DNA of 64,000 bases from Selaginella moellendorffii (lineage: Eukaryota; Streptophyta; Lycopodiopsida; Selaginellales; Selaginellaceae), in assembly GCF_000143415.4 (NCBI RefSeq), contig NW_003314271.1, positions 2,671,729 through 2,735,728 of the forward strand, in the 5' to 3' direction. The first letter of the stretch is position 1. The number at the start of each line of letters is the position of its first letter. Positions 1 through 11,743 of this stretch are shown here, piece by piece. The translations under genes and the position numbers were made by a program. Under the pieces are notes generated by a model, which saw only the letters and a program-made list of their open reading frames with translations, was not told the DNA's origin and did not search any database.

Positions 1-117
1 AGTGGAGAAAATTCCTGAAGAGGTTGCCAAGTTCCCTCTTGAGTACCACAGATCTCAACAGAGGCAGCATCCAAGTTGGCAAAAATTACAGTTATGGTAA
101 CAAAGTTTTGAGTAATT

Positions 118-841
118 TTGGACAAGGTATCAATGCTTTATCAATTACAGATCTTTATTACTGCTGCAACAGATAGAGATTGCGGCATTATCCATCTTGC
201 ATTTGAACCGGTGGAGAAAGTTGCCAGAAATTACCTTCAACACATTACTGAAACTGAGAACAACACAATATTCACAGACTGTGAATGGCATTCTTGTGTT
301 CATAAAAAAACAAGTTTAATGACAATATCAGCCTCAACACTTTGGCTTTTCTGCATTTTTGCGCCTTGGTGAAGGAGAGCTCAGTACTTTCAGATAGTAA
401 CAAACATCAAGTTGTTCCGCGCGAATTCATTGGAATCATCAAAAGACAGCAATCAGTGATTTTGAGAAGTAAGACAACTGTTATTACTCTCGTTACCACA
501 GGCTGATGGTTCATTCAGATGAGATTGTTAGTAAATTTTCATAACAAATGACGAGTTTATATGCCCAAGCAGACGTATTTGCTTATGGCAAGGTCAGTAA
601 GGAATCTCTCATGTTCTTTCATATCCCCGAGGAACCTCGAGCAGAAGGTGTTCTGGATTATTTGATTCCTCATAGAGTAAGTTCCTGAAGGTTCTTTCCT
701 TGCAACTCTACAGTTACCTTGTTCTTGCAGACTTTCATAGGAAACTGTCCATCCCTAAGTGCTCTGTATTATAGATCCAGATTACAAATGATCAATCCAG
801 ATTTTGATTTGATATCAAGTGATGTTATCAAATTATCATCT
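118..841 (+). pseudogene. unassigned gene-like fragment with a possible exon-intron-exon
   Basis: I do not recognise a family here. An open stretch from the ATG at 548 runs to 678 and stops at a good donor (gtaagt). A pyrimidine-rich acceptor (ttcttgcag) ends at 730, and the reading continues in frame (TFIGNCPSLSALYY...) to a stop near 870. Upstream, 160-310 is another open but unlinked stretch. The pieces do not join into one long frame and lack the GC-rich third positions of the real genes in this window. It may be an eroded gene or a transposon-captured fragment. The rest of 1-2090 shows only AT-rich DNA and short, unconvincing frames. Confidence 0.2.
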
Positions 842-2094
842 ATGTGCTGTTATCTTCAAAGATGTAGGCAATAACAGCATCAATGCAGGGAAATCCGCCA
901 TAAGTGTGTAAGTTTTGGAAAGCACTGCCATAAGAGAAAGAGATTGAAAAACAATACAGAAAAAAGTCATGCATATGTACCATCATTCCCGCCCAGCAAG
1001 TGTCTGGGAAATCTGAGAGAAAAGCTTTCACACTCCCACTGGGACCAAGTATGGAAGTAAAAAAGCCAAATATTTTTTATGATCTAGAGCTACCTGCTAA
1101 AGAAATGAAAACAACATGAGCAAAGAGCAAGCTTTTTTTTTTCTTTCAAAACCTGAAGCTCGGGCTGTCTAGCTTGAAGGAAAGCTCTCTGGCTGCTGCC
1201 ACCATATCGACATGGCCATAGTGAGGAGTTTACAATGAGATTTCACCCCTCGCTGTGTCAGACAAATGACCCAACCTGCACAGAGTACCAAACTTGTAGG
1301 AAATGAGTACTACTTACATGAACAACCCCTGAAAATCAGTGTTGGCAAGGATGCATTCATGTCCCAGGCCATCTATGAGAAGATCCTCTGGTGTTTCAAT
1401 CCCACAAATAGCAACTACAACCAAAGAACCAACTTGAGTTCCTTCAACTCAATCATGAAGTAGATTGTCTCTTAATTTCTCTGAGTGACCAAGGTAGCTT
1501 GCAGGGAGACTTGTGATGCTACAAATATTAAACTTGGTGAATCAATCCTTTTAAGAGTGCCTTGGCTGGGAATTGAGTAGCATGTGCATGGCCTTGCCAC
1601 CAGTTTTCACCATCTATGCTTGGGTTACTACAAGCAAAAGCTTTGTTAGCTTCCTCTCAGAGATGAAAGAAAAACTCAAGCTACCTTCTGTAGTTCCATA
1701 GAGAAAAAGGACAAACAACATGTCATACATAAAAAAATAAAAAAGTTAGGATGATAAATTTAAATGATGATATTAAAAAATTTAAAAACTTTCACAATAA
1801 TCTTAATAAATTCAAATAATACAGATTTTTAATTACTGATAATGTAGCTACTGAATAGTTATATTACTATTACAGTAATACTAATGACATGCTTTGGAAA
1901 TTGGGATTAGAGCAGTAACAAAACAAAATGCAATTTTGTTGTGCATGATGACATTTTCACACTTCTATGATAATGCAGGTTTACTTCTTCTTTTAAGCAA
2001 AGAAACTCTATTATATAATTCACTAATAATCACTATTCTATAATACAATGATTATATGTGTTATCTTTACACTGCTGATCTCTTGGATCGTCTA

Positions 2095-4620
2095 GGGCGA
2101 AGTCTTGGTTCACCAAGCTAAATCTTGCTTCTGGGTATTGGCAAGTACTAATAGCCAAAGAAGATATTCCTAAAACTACTTTTTGTACACCATTTAATTT
2201 GTACGAGTTCTTGGTGATGTTGTTTGGTTTGAATAATGCTCTAGCAACTTTTCAGCGGATGATGGACGAGGTTCTTTGTGATATGCTAGAGGTGATTGCT
2301 AACTTCATTAATGATGTCTTGATCCACTTAGAGGGGATGTAAAAGGAGCACGTTCGTGATATTTGTAAAATGTTAGATCGGCTATGGGATGTTGGTTTAA
2401 AGTTGAAGCGGTCGAAATGTGTGTTTGGGTTTAACAACACAACTTATTTTGGGTACCGTATTTCTCGTGAGGGTTTGCAAGTTGATCTTGACAAACTTGT
2501 GGCTATTTTGAAGTTCCCTACTTTAAAGTGTGTGAATGATGTGTAACGCTTCTTGGGCAAGGTGCAGTATCTCAGTCATTTTGTGGATCATCTTTCTGAT
2601 CGCACTGCATCGTTATGAGCGTTGCTGAAGTCATTAACGTCATCTTTCATCTGGTCTCCAGATTGTGAATGGGCGTTTGTGGATCTCAAAGAGCTATTGA
2701 CGACTCCTACGGTTTTGGCATATCCTGATTACACTTGACTTTTTATTTTGCGCATGGATGCTTCTGACATTGGTCTTGGAGGTGTGTTGATGCAAGAGAG
2801 CTCAAGTGTGTCTGGTCAACGCCATCCCATTGCGTATATAAGCTGTATGTTACAACCAATAGAGATGAACTATTCCACGACGGAGAAAGAGTGTTTAGTA
2901 GTAGTCTAGGGTTTCGAGAAACTTCATGCATATCTACATAGTTCTCAGATGTTATTTGAAGGTGACCATGCTGCCGTTACTTCATTATTGAAGTAGAAGA
3001 ACCTGGTTAGTCGTACTGCTCGATGGGCTTTGAAGCTTCAGATATATGATTTTGATGTTGTTCATCGCCCAGGGAGTTCTATGGCTAATGCTAATGCTCT
3101 TTCTCGAGCTCTTCTTCCTTCTCCATTCTCTTCTCATGTTTCTGATGAGCCTGATGTTCTAGTATCTGTGGATTTTTCTAAACGAGGATTCTGTGCTGTC
3201 GGCAGTTATTGTACTTGACGTTCAGTGTCCACAAGACGCAGAGCAAGATCTACCTTCTCTTGATGAGGTTCACAAGGCTCAAAAGATTGAGCTATGGATT
3301 TGAAAGCTTCGAGATGGGTTTGAAAATCCTGCATCACTTGCTGATGATTTACTATTCCGGCATTTACATTCTCAATATTGCCTTGAAGACGGCTTTCTTT
3401 ATTTTGTGGGGATGGATTCTAATGATCATTTACGGTTGGTGGTGCCTTCTGTCTTTATTCCGCAGTTTCTCCATGCCTACCATAATTCTCTTGTTCTCGG
3501 TGGCCATATGAGACATTGTCATGTAACCGAGAAGCTGCGTAGATCTTTTTATTGGCCAGAAATGCGACGTGATATTATCCGGTATGTGTGTAGCTACTTT
3601 TGGTGCCAAACTCATGATACTCCCCCTTGTGCTGTGGAAGGACGGTTGAAGTCAATTGCCGTTTCCCGTTTGTTTGAGTTGGTGGCATTTGATCTTATGG
3701 GATGTTTTCCACAGTCGACTACTGGCAATAAGTATGTTATTATTGCTTCTGATTACTTGATTCGTTGGGTGGAAGTTGGTGCTCTTGCTAGCGCCTCTGT
3801 AACTGTTGTTAAGTACTTCCTCCTCAATCGAGTGGTGTTCCAGCATTCTTGTCCAGAGCAGATTCTTTTAGATAATGGTCTCGCATTTATGGCTGAGGCA
3901 TTTCATGTTTTGACATCTCGGTTGGGGATATGCCACACTTTCACGAGTGTTTATCATCCATAATTAAACAGTCTAGTGGAACGGCTCGTTCAAACATTCA
4001 AAGGGATGATTGTGAAGTATGTGAACTTTTAGCATTCAGATTGGGATGGTTATTTGCTGTCTCTTCGGTATGCATATGTCACAGGGGTGCAGAGTTTTGT
4101 TAGTGCTTCACCATATAAACTCCTATATGGTCATGATTCAATATTACCAACGGAGCTAGGTTTACTTTTGCAATTGCCACGAGCTACCGATGCTAGATCG
4201 TGGGATCAATATTTGACAAGCATTCTTCCACTTGTTCAAGCAAATTCTACTAAACACTTAGGCCGCATACAAGTGGGACAATAACAGCACTATAACTCCC
4301 ATCATCGTCCACCTGCAGAGTACAAATTGGATGATTTGGTGTTAGTCTGTTTTCCCCATCTTATGGTACATGGTTTATATAAGGGGCTCTTTGCACAATG
4401 AAAAAGACCGTATTAGGTGTTGTGGCAAGTTAGACCACAAGTTTATGAAGTTCGGCATGACATCCAGCATGCCCATCCTCTGGAGATTGTGCATGTGCAA
4501 CAGTTGAAACACTTCATACAAAGGGATCAGGAGCAGTTAATACCACTTAAAGATCCACTACTGCTTCCTTCTGACGTTCCTCTAGATCCTGGCCCGTCTA
4601 TGAGAGAACCCTAATAGTCT
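2095..4620 (+). pseudogene. Ty3/gypsy pol remnant (RT, RNase H, integrase), 5'-truncated
   Basis: This is the 3' part of a Ty3/gypsy polyprotein. It starts inside reverse transcriptase (FTKLNLASGYWQVLIAKED near 2100). RT continues with the catalytic box changed to FINDVLI near 2305, then the RNase H region (LRMDASDIGLGGVLMQ near 2750, TARWALKLQIYDFDVVHRPG near 3015). The longest open piece is the integrase (3406-3963), with an H2C2-like GGHMRHCHV, then FDLMGCF, DNGLAFMAEAF and a GICHTFTSVYHP end. Many in-frame stops break RT and RNase H. Gag, protease and the RT N-terminus are missing upstream of about 2095. The C-terminal tail runs to 4614 without an obvious chromodomain. The element is dead, and its codon use is AT-rich, unlike the island genes. 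Confidence 0.85.
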
Positions 4621-4646
4621 TCCATTATTCTGAGAGGAGGGGATAA

Positions 4647-4822
4647 TGTGAGGCCCAAGTGTACAATTACGATGCCGTATACTAATATTAGCAAAGTGGG
4701 ATTTTGGTAGCCGTAAGATTGGTTTCAATGCGGACCACTCGCTCTTATATATAAGCTAAAGTTTTTGGGCTAATTGATATACACATTTTCTGTATTCCCT
4801 TTCCATATTCCAAGCACTCACA
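4647..4822 (+). repeat. putative truncated LTR of the 2095-4620 gypsy element
   Basis: Just after the pol tail lies a purine-rich run (gagaggaggggat at 4632-4644), as expected for a polypurine tract, then TGTGAGGCCC, as expected for the first bases of an LTR. A TATA-like cttatatataagc lies near 4745. A CA dinucleotide near 4822 could be the end, but no second LTR was found in the window, so both ends are uncertain. Confidence 0.45.
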
Positions 4823-7320
4823 CCTTGAAAATACATTTTACATTTTATATTTTATTTAGATAATGGTAATCTATAGTATTAATAAAGTGAAAAATTTCTT
4901 ACAGCTAAAAGAAAGTAATAGTTCTTGCAATATAAAATTCATTTTTAATTATTCATGGATATAGTAGTATGTTAGTTTAAATTATATAAATTTTAGTTTT
5001 ATGCTCTTTAATATCTAGGTTTGAAAAATATACTTTATAATACCAGAAAATCATGAAGTAGAGTTGATAAGATGAGAAAAAAACACTTTACTCATAAATG
5101 ATAAGATTTATAATAAAAAGTATATTTTCTGGAAATGCAAATACAAAACAATTAACCTTATGTATATTTTTATATTCACAATATTAATATATTGTCATAA
5201 ACATAATATCATATATAAACTATATTAATATTATTATGTACATGGTCATGTGTTAATCTATGCTTTTAATTAAAAACTTAATAATTTAAAAATTTAATTA
5301 TGTTTACAATCAATGTTCCATATGGTCTTTAATACTTTTATGTATATGATAATATTCTACATCTATGTTTTTAATTAATATGATAATAATTGAAAATTTT
5401 AATTATGTTTATAATTGATGTCTAGTTTTGAAATTATTTTAGACTCATATGATCTCGTTGCTTGAAAGTTTTCCATACATAAAAACAGTTATGTAGAGAC
5501 ATTTTATGAGTAATTTTATGTTTTCCATACATTTATTTATAAACATTAAATATTTTCATACATTTGTATTTATATATTTAATAAGAAAATTATGGTATGA
5601 TATGTTATACTCTTAGTGTAATGCATTAGTTGAAGAATTCACAAACTGTCTTTTTCTTCAGTGAAAATCTTTGGGAATTTTGGACATAGTTGTGACTTTT
5701 GATTTAGGACTTTTGGATATAGTGTATTACTTAGAATTTGCATATTGCTGCCCTAAGGGATGAAGATAGCAACAATAGAATAAAATTGGTATAAATAAAT
5801 TTTTCAAGATGATATATATATATATATATAACATTACCAAAAAGTAAGTTTGAATGTTAATATAATAATTAATATTTAGAATTTAAATTTGTTTTAGTAA
5901 AACACTAGCTAATAAAGTATTTCAAGCAAGAAAGAAATTATAAGAGTGCTACTGTTTTGAAATATAAATTAGCATTTATATTTAAAACTTTTTTTTTTTG
6001 GTTTTTGAAGAAATTATTAGTGATAAAAAACCCAGTTTAGTGTAAAGAAAACCCAATGCTGATTTTTGAAAAGAAATCATTGTTAATTAATCAATTTTTA
6101 GAATCTTATTTAGGTTTCAAGTTTAGAGTTTACTAAAATAGTCATCCTAAAATTAATATAAGTTATAGCTGTAAATATTATTTATAATGTTTTCCAACAA
6201 ATATTGTTGTATATGTGTTATATGTCAATAATATGATTTATTATAATTTGAAAAAAATTTAAGTATCATTATAGTTTTCATTTATATTGTAAAATGTGAA
6301 CTATTATAATAATTTTAATTTTATTTAATTTAAAACTAATTATCAAAAATATAAATTTTGTTTTAAGAAAATAAAGAACTATTGAGAATAAGAATGCATT
6401 AGTACACTTTACTGATAATTGATAAGCTTGATACAAAAATTTTAATACTAAAATAAAAACATAAATGAAAAAATTTACATATTTATATTGTTTTTTAAAA
6501 TGTTAAATAATATATCATATACAAAATATTAAAATTTTAATATGTATCTAGTTATGTGTTGGATCCATTGTTATATTTGAAATGTTAATATTTTTATAAT
6601 TTCTGTTAATGAATAATCATGTTCTGCTTTATATAATTACTAAATAGTAAATAGTTTTGAATAATTTAATAGATATATATTTTTAAATTGTATTTTTTTT
6701 ATTTTTACCTATATATGATTTGAATTGTTTTGGCTATAGACAATCTTATAGCAGATTATTAAAATTTTCAAAATGTTTTAATGCTTTTGGAATCATGACT
6801 TCCATATATAGCTTACTAGCATGATATCACCTAATTATAATCCTGGTAAAGCATGGTTTATTTATTGTTTAACTTTAATTTGATTAATCTGGATATTTAA
6901 TTGGGAGCTTTTGTATTACTTTTTAGCCTAAAACACTTTCCTTGAGAAGTTCATATAAACCAGGTTTTTAATATTTTAAACTCTTATATCTATGAACTTT
7001 CTTCATTCTATGTTTTTCTTTCCCAAGAATTTTGTCTTTTCATCATTGAATTTTCATAGTGGTTATCTTATGCATTATGAGTTATAAAATGTCTTACTCT
7101 TGATCTTTTGCTAAATCATATTCTGGTTGGAAAGGTTTTAGAGGTGTAATAATATTTTATATTTTATTAAATATCTAATATAAATTTTTCAAAATATTAT
7201 TCTCTATCTTGTGTAGTGGAGTTGTATCATTCTCAAAAATATGACACAGTATTGTGCTTTATTTTGAAATTATGAACTTCTCTTTTTTAAATAGCAACTT
7301 TAAATAAAGAGTACTAACTA
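4823..7320. other. AT-rich intergenic tract, no gene seen
   Basis: Very AT-rich DNA with no open frame of note. A diverged direct repeat of about 60 bp occurs twice: tctatgcttttaattaaaaa at 5261 and a close relative at 5371. A short (ta)n run lies at 5813-5829. No coding or RNA signal could be supported. Confidence 0.6.
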
Positions 7321-8371
7321 AGACCCCAGCTTCACTAGGAAATATAGTATACCCAAGATAAATAAATCTTCTTTTCTAATTTTACAATGTTGATTGTATA
7401 CAAGGTTAAATTTATCTAAATTTTGCTACTATTTATATCCAGAGAAATTCACAATAATGCAAGTGTTGGGGAAGATAAGATCTTTTTTTTATCATCACTA
7501 AATTTGAATTTGATGTTTTTATTGCATTTATATAATAATAACATAGGCTAACAAAGCAAATAAATCATTGTATAAATATTGAGACCAACAATAAAACTCT
7601 TGTAAAGCTGCTGGTAGATTACAATAAAATTATGAGCAAGAAGACTAATTGAAAATATAAAAGGGTTTGTCATTTTTGAGATGTTATTAAAAAATGAATT
7701 TGATATTTTTATGTGTATGAGATTACTTATACCATATTAGACAGCATGTCATATATGAGACATGAATGCATAATTTTATCATAAAGCATTAGTACAGATT
7801 TTTCTTAATACAAACATTATATCTCTCATATAATTATTATCTTTGGATGTACCTCTTTTCAACACCTTTAATGTAGTGTGAATATCCAGATAGATTTACT
7901 TATGTCTATTTTTAAATGTAAAACCAGACACATAATAAAAATTCTATTATTCTTTAGTAAACTATGAAAGTTATAGGCATCATTAGAGTTGAGATAAAAT
8001 AAATTTAGCTCAGTATGCAATTAAAATTATAATTTCTCCAAACTAGCTTATTATTTTTTGGTAGTCTATAATTCTTCAGTTTTGTGAAAACTCAATTACT
8101 TTTAAAGCATGGCAGCAATCTTGTTTATGTTTTTAGGGTTTTGTACCTTTCTATAAAGGCAATAAAAAATTTAAATTCAAATTTAATGATGATTAAAAAT
8201 GACCTTATCTTCCCCAACACTTGCATTATTATACATTTCTCTAGAGATGAATAGTAGTAAAATTTATATAAATTTAACCTTGTATACAATCAAAATTTCT
8301 AACATTGTAAAATTAGAAAAAAAGATTTATTTATCTTGGGTATGCTATATCTTCTAGCGGAATTGGGTTCT
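7321..8371. mobile_element. foldback/MITE-like element with ~210-bp terminal inverted repeats
   Basis: The left arm (about 7321-7530) and right arm (about 8157-8371) are inverted copies of each other. For example, gcaagtgttggggaagataag near 7458 is the reverse complement of cttatcttccccaacacttgc near 8196. Similarly, agataaataaatct near 7358 pairs with agatttatttatct near 8325. Identity is imperfect, with scattered substitutions and small indels. The interior of about 630 bp is AT-rich and shows no transposase frame, so the element would be non-autonomous. I could not settle a target-site duplication. The outer end lies only about 110 bp upstream of the exchanger start codon, so it may form part of that promoter. 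Confidence 0.75.
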
Positions 8372-8480
8372 CTATATTTGATTAATTATTTTTCTTTGAC
8401 AAATATTCTTAATTTTTAATAAAATTCAAAGGTAATTATCCTAAAATGGGGCTTTAGGGTTCTTTTCCCCTTCTCTCAAG

Positions 8481-10301
8481 ATGGAGGACTCCGATAGGAG
8501 GACGCGCGCGAGGCGGCGGTTTAGCGTCGTCATCCCTCAGCTTGTGCTGCTCCTCGTTCTCGGATTCTACCGTGTCTGGACGGCCTCGGCCCAGCTCCAA
8601 TCCCTGCGCGCCGCCGCGGCTCCTGGAGGTAGATCACGCAATGCGCGGTATCTCGGTGAGATTACCAATGCCGCCAGGCAGAATGCGGCAGGGCTTGTGG
8701 AATCAAGCGAGGATCACAGGCATTGCGCCAGCATCGACAACCTCCCGCCCCGGCGGCGCTGCGAGCACGCGCGCCTCCACTGCAAGAACGGCCGCAGCGT
8801 CCTCAACTACGTCTCATTGCACTACTGCGCGCTGGATCAGAGATCTTGGCTGTCGGTACCACTCCTCCTCGCCGCTGTTCTCCTGGCCTTCTTCTGCCTG
8901 GCAGAGACCGCCGAAAGATTCTTCTCGCCGGTGGCAACGCTCATGGTGGAGATGCTTAGCATGTCTCCAACGATGGGGGGAGTGACGCTGCTGGCCCTGG
9001 GGAATGGAGCTCCAGACGTCTTCGCCTCCATGGCCGCTATCGGGGGTGGGAATTCTCGCATTGGGCTGGGGGCGATCATCAGCGCTGGGACCTTCGTCTC
9101 GGCGTTTGTGGTGGGATCTGTGGCGCTCGTCGCGGCTCCATTCTCCGTGAAGCCGCTGCCATTCGTGCGAGACGTGGTGTTCTACCTGGCGGCCGTGGGG
9201 CTCGTGTTCTTGGTCTACATGAAAGGGGTGGTGACGTTCTGGCAGGCCGTGGGATTCGTGAGCTTCTACGCGGTTTTCATTGTGGTGGTGGTGGTCATGG
9301 ATCTGGCAAGGGAAGCACAGTTGGATCACGACCAAGTGCCGCAAAAGCTCGTCCAAGCCGGGATCGATGAGATCTACGTAGAAGCCGATGCCGAGCGCTT
9401 GAATCTGTGCCAGGAATCGTTTCGAAAGTCCTGGAAGGATTTCCTCGCCAGCTTCTGGGATTTCAAAGTAGCAAGTCTCAGCTCTTCCAAGGTACGAGCG
9501 TTTTTATGATCTTCCAGTTCTTGACGTTGCGATTCGCAGATACGATCGATGCTCCAAGCTCCCTTGCACGTAATTCTCAGAGCCACTATCCCCGAGATCA
9601 ATCCTTTCAACTGGAGCCGAGCCTACTCCACCGCCAACTTCGTTTTCTGCCCGCTCCTGCTGCTCGTCATGTTCCGTTCCATGATCCCCATCGACCACCC
9701 CGTCGTGTTCTTCGTTTCCAGCGTCAAGCTCCCACTCTGGTCCCTCGTCCTCGTCCAAAACCTCTTCCTGGCAGCCGCCTTCTTCGTCTCCACAAAGCAT
9801 CCACCCGAGTCCACGCAGTTCCCGGTGGCCTTCATGGCCTTCGTGATGAGCGTGCTCTGGATCTCCTTCGTAGCCAGCGAGCTCCTCGGTTGCCTGGCGG
9901 CTCTGGGAATCGTGCTGGGAGTCTCTCCGGCTCTGCTGGGCCTGACGGTCCTGGCGTGGGGAAACTCCATGGGGGACTTGGTCGCGGACATTGCCATCGC
10001 TCGTGCCGGGAAGCCCGAGATGGCCATCGCGGGCTGCTTTGCCGGTCCCATGTTTAACATGCTCGTCGGCCTGGGCTTTGCTCTCGTCCTCCACACTTCC
10101 TATCTCAAGCCCCCGGAGTATTACCTCTCATACCATCCGAGCTTGCTGATAGCTTTCGGGTTTTTGTTCACTAGTCTGGTGGGATCTCTACTCGTCGTCG
10201 CTTGCTCGAAGTTCCAAGTCACCAGGACGTGGGGGCTATGCTTGATCGGGCTGTATTTTATCTTTACGTTGGTCAGCGTGTTCTCGGGCACATTAAGTTA
10301 G
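8481..10301 (+). CDS. CCX: cation/calcium exchanger (CCX, Na+/Ca2+ exchanger superfamily)
   Basis: Two exons, 8481-9491 and 9540-10301, with a 48-bp intron in phase 0, give 590 residues. The protein is polytopic. It has an N-terminal hydrophobic segment (about 17-31), a Cys-containing luminal loop (80-118), then two exchanger repeats. The first repeat carries GNGAPDVFAS at 174-183 and the second GNSMGDLVAD at 478-487. These alpha-repeat motifs coordinate the transported cations in NCKX/CCX proteins. The loop between the repeats (about 285-345) is hydrophilic, as in the family. Plant CCX proteins exchange K+/Na+/Ca2+ at endomembranes or plasma membrane; which one cannot be read here. The start is supported by the exon's open frame and a nearby 5' leader (gggctttagggttc). 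Confidence 0.9.
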
Positions 10302-10498
10302 TTCGACAACGAGAGACAAAAGAAGCATTCGAATCAATCCGATAGAACAACAAAACGTACAGTTATCCGGAAAGTTGGAGGGCTCGGACACGCAGTTGGC
10401 GGGCTTGTCGAGCTCGGACGGAGAGAAGGTGGCCTACCTTGACAACGAAAAAAGCATGATCAAACCGTAAAGAGAAGAAAATGTATAGTTACCTGGAG

Positions 10499-11649
10499 TT
10501 AGAGCTCGGCCGCTCGACTGGCAGATGATCCCTTGGGCCGGACCGGAGCGAAGATGGCCTCTTTGATGGTGAAAGTGTTCCACCAGCTGAACATATGACT
10601 CACGAAGGCCTTGCCATCCTTGATCGTCACAGCCGATGGAACGCGGTAGAATGGCCCGACGTACGTGTGCGTCAGCCGGGCAGACTTCCATCCATCCGAA
10701 GACTTCAGCAGTCGGGCACCGGGAACTCCAGCCACCACGAGCTTGTCCGGCGAGAGGAGCGCGATTCCATCCCCTCCAGCCACCAGCGGCGCCTTGACCA
10801 CTTCCACCGAGGAGCCGTCGAGAGAAACTTTGAAGAGAGCGCCAGACCAGGTGTGGATGACGAGGAGGAATCCGTCGGGGTGGTAGTCGATGCCATTCAA
10901 TCCGGCCAGGTAGAATGGGAGCTGGTGTGGCTTCGACGTGAACACGGGGCTGGAAAGATTGGCCACATTGTTGCCGTCGCGATCGATCTTCCAGATGAAG
11001 TTCCCCAGCGCCTCGGTCACGTATGCATTGCCCTCGGGATCGACAGCCACATCGTCCGCCAAGAGGAGATCTCCTGCCAACGAAATTTCAAGAACTTAGG
11101 GGCAAAGACTGGGAGAAATCCAGAGAGAAAGGAACAAAGATCAATCGAGGAAGACAGATCGACGAGGAAAGATTTCCAGGGAGAAAGATCGACGAATCGA
11201 GGAAGATAGATCGACGAGGAAAGATTACGAGAATACGACTTACCAGGACTCTCAAGATTCGTCACGAACAGCGTTTCCCACGTTGCCAGATCGTAGGCGA
11301 TCAAAGCCGCGTGCTTCTGGTTCCATGCATCGGCGACCACCGCTAGCAGCCGGTTCCTCGGCGGATCGACGCGGATGCCGAGCGTGGAATTCCCCTTGAA
11401 ATCTCCTTCCAGATTCACGACTAGACGCTGCTCGTAGCCTAGATCTGTCTTGACCAGCTCCGAGATTCCTCCTTCGAATCGAGACACGAGAAATCGCTCG
11501 TTCTTCGCGTCCCATTGGCATCCCTCGCGAACAGAGCCGGGTCCGGCGTAGCTGATCGTGGCGCCGTCGCCGCTGTTGAGGAAAGTAGCGGTCATTTTCA
11601 TCGCGATCACAATCGCGGCCGTGACCAGGAAGAAGATCGCGCCCCCCAT
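10499..11649 (-). CDS. SMP-30 / strictosidine-synthase-like beta-propeller protein
   Basis: Two exons on the minus strand, 11649-11244 and 11073-10499, are joined across a 170-bp GT-AG intron (phase 1), giving 326 residues. An N-terminal hydrophobic segment (about 4-18) suggests a signal anchor or signal peptide. The rest matches the six-bladed propeller class of SMP-30/gluconolactonase and strictosidine-synthase-like proteins: LADDVAVDPEGNAYVTEA, LNGIDYHPDGFLLVIHT and PSAVTIKDGKAFVSHMF are typical blade strands. Members are metal-dependent hydrolases or have no known substrate, so no reaction is assigned. The intron is purine-rich and contains near-repeats of gatcgacgaggaaagatt. It is divergent from the farnesylcysteine lyase gene, with 94 bp between the start codons. 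Confidence 0.8.
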
Positions 11650-11743
11650 TCTTTAAGAAGTCAAAAACCTCACGAAATAGGGTTCTTGAGATAGGATTTT
11701 AAAGTAAAGAGCTACCTAGGGTTCTAGAGATTCACGAAAGGAA
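11650..11743. promoter_or_regulatory. short shared divergent promoter/5' leader
   Basis: Only 94 bp separate the two start codons of the divergently transcribed propeller gene (-) and farnesylcysteine lyase gene (+). Both core promoters and both 5' leaders must lie in this stretch or overlap the genes. No TATA box is evident. Two copies of agggttct (near 11680 and 11718) resemble the telo-box-like aaaccct element seen near plant housekeeping starts. Confidence 0.4.

Noticed and set aside
8814-9356. 180-codon minus-strand frame over the exchanger gene, and 9504-10094 likewise
   Set aside because: His/Glu-rich shadow of GC-rich membrane-protein codons, with no domain features.
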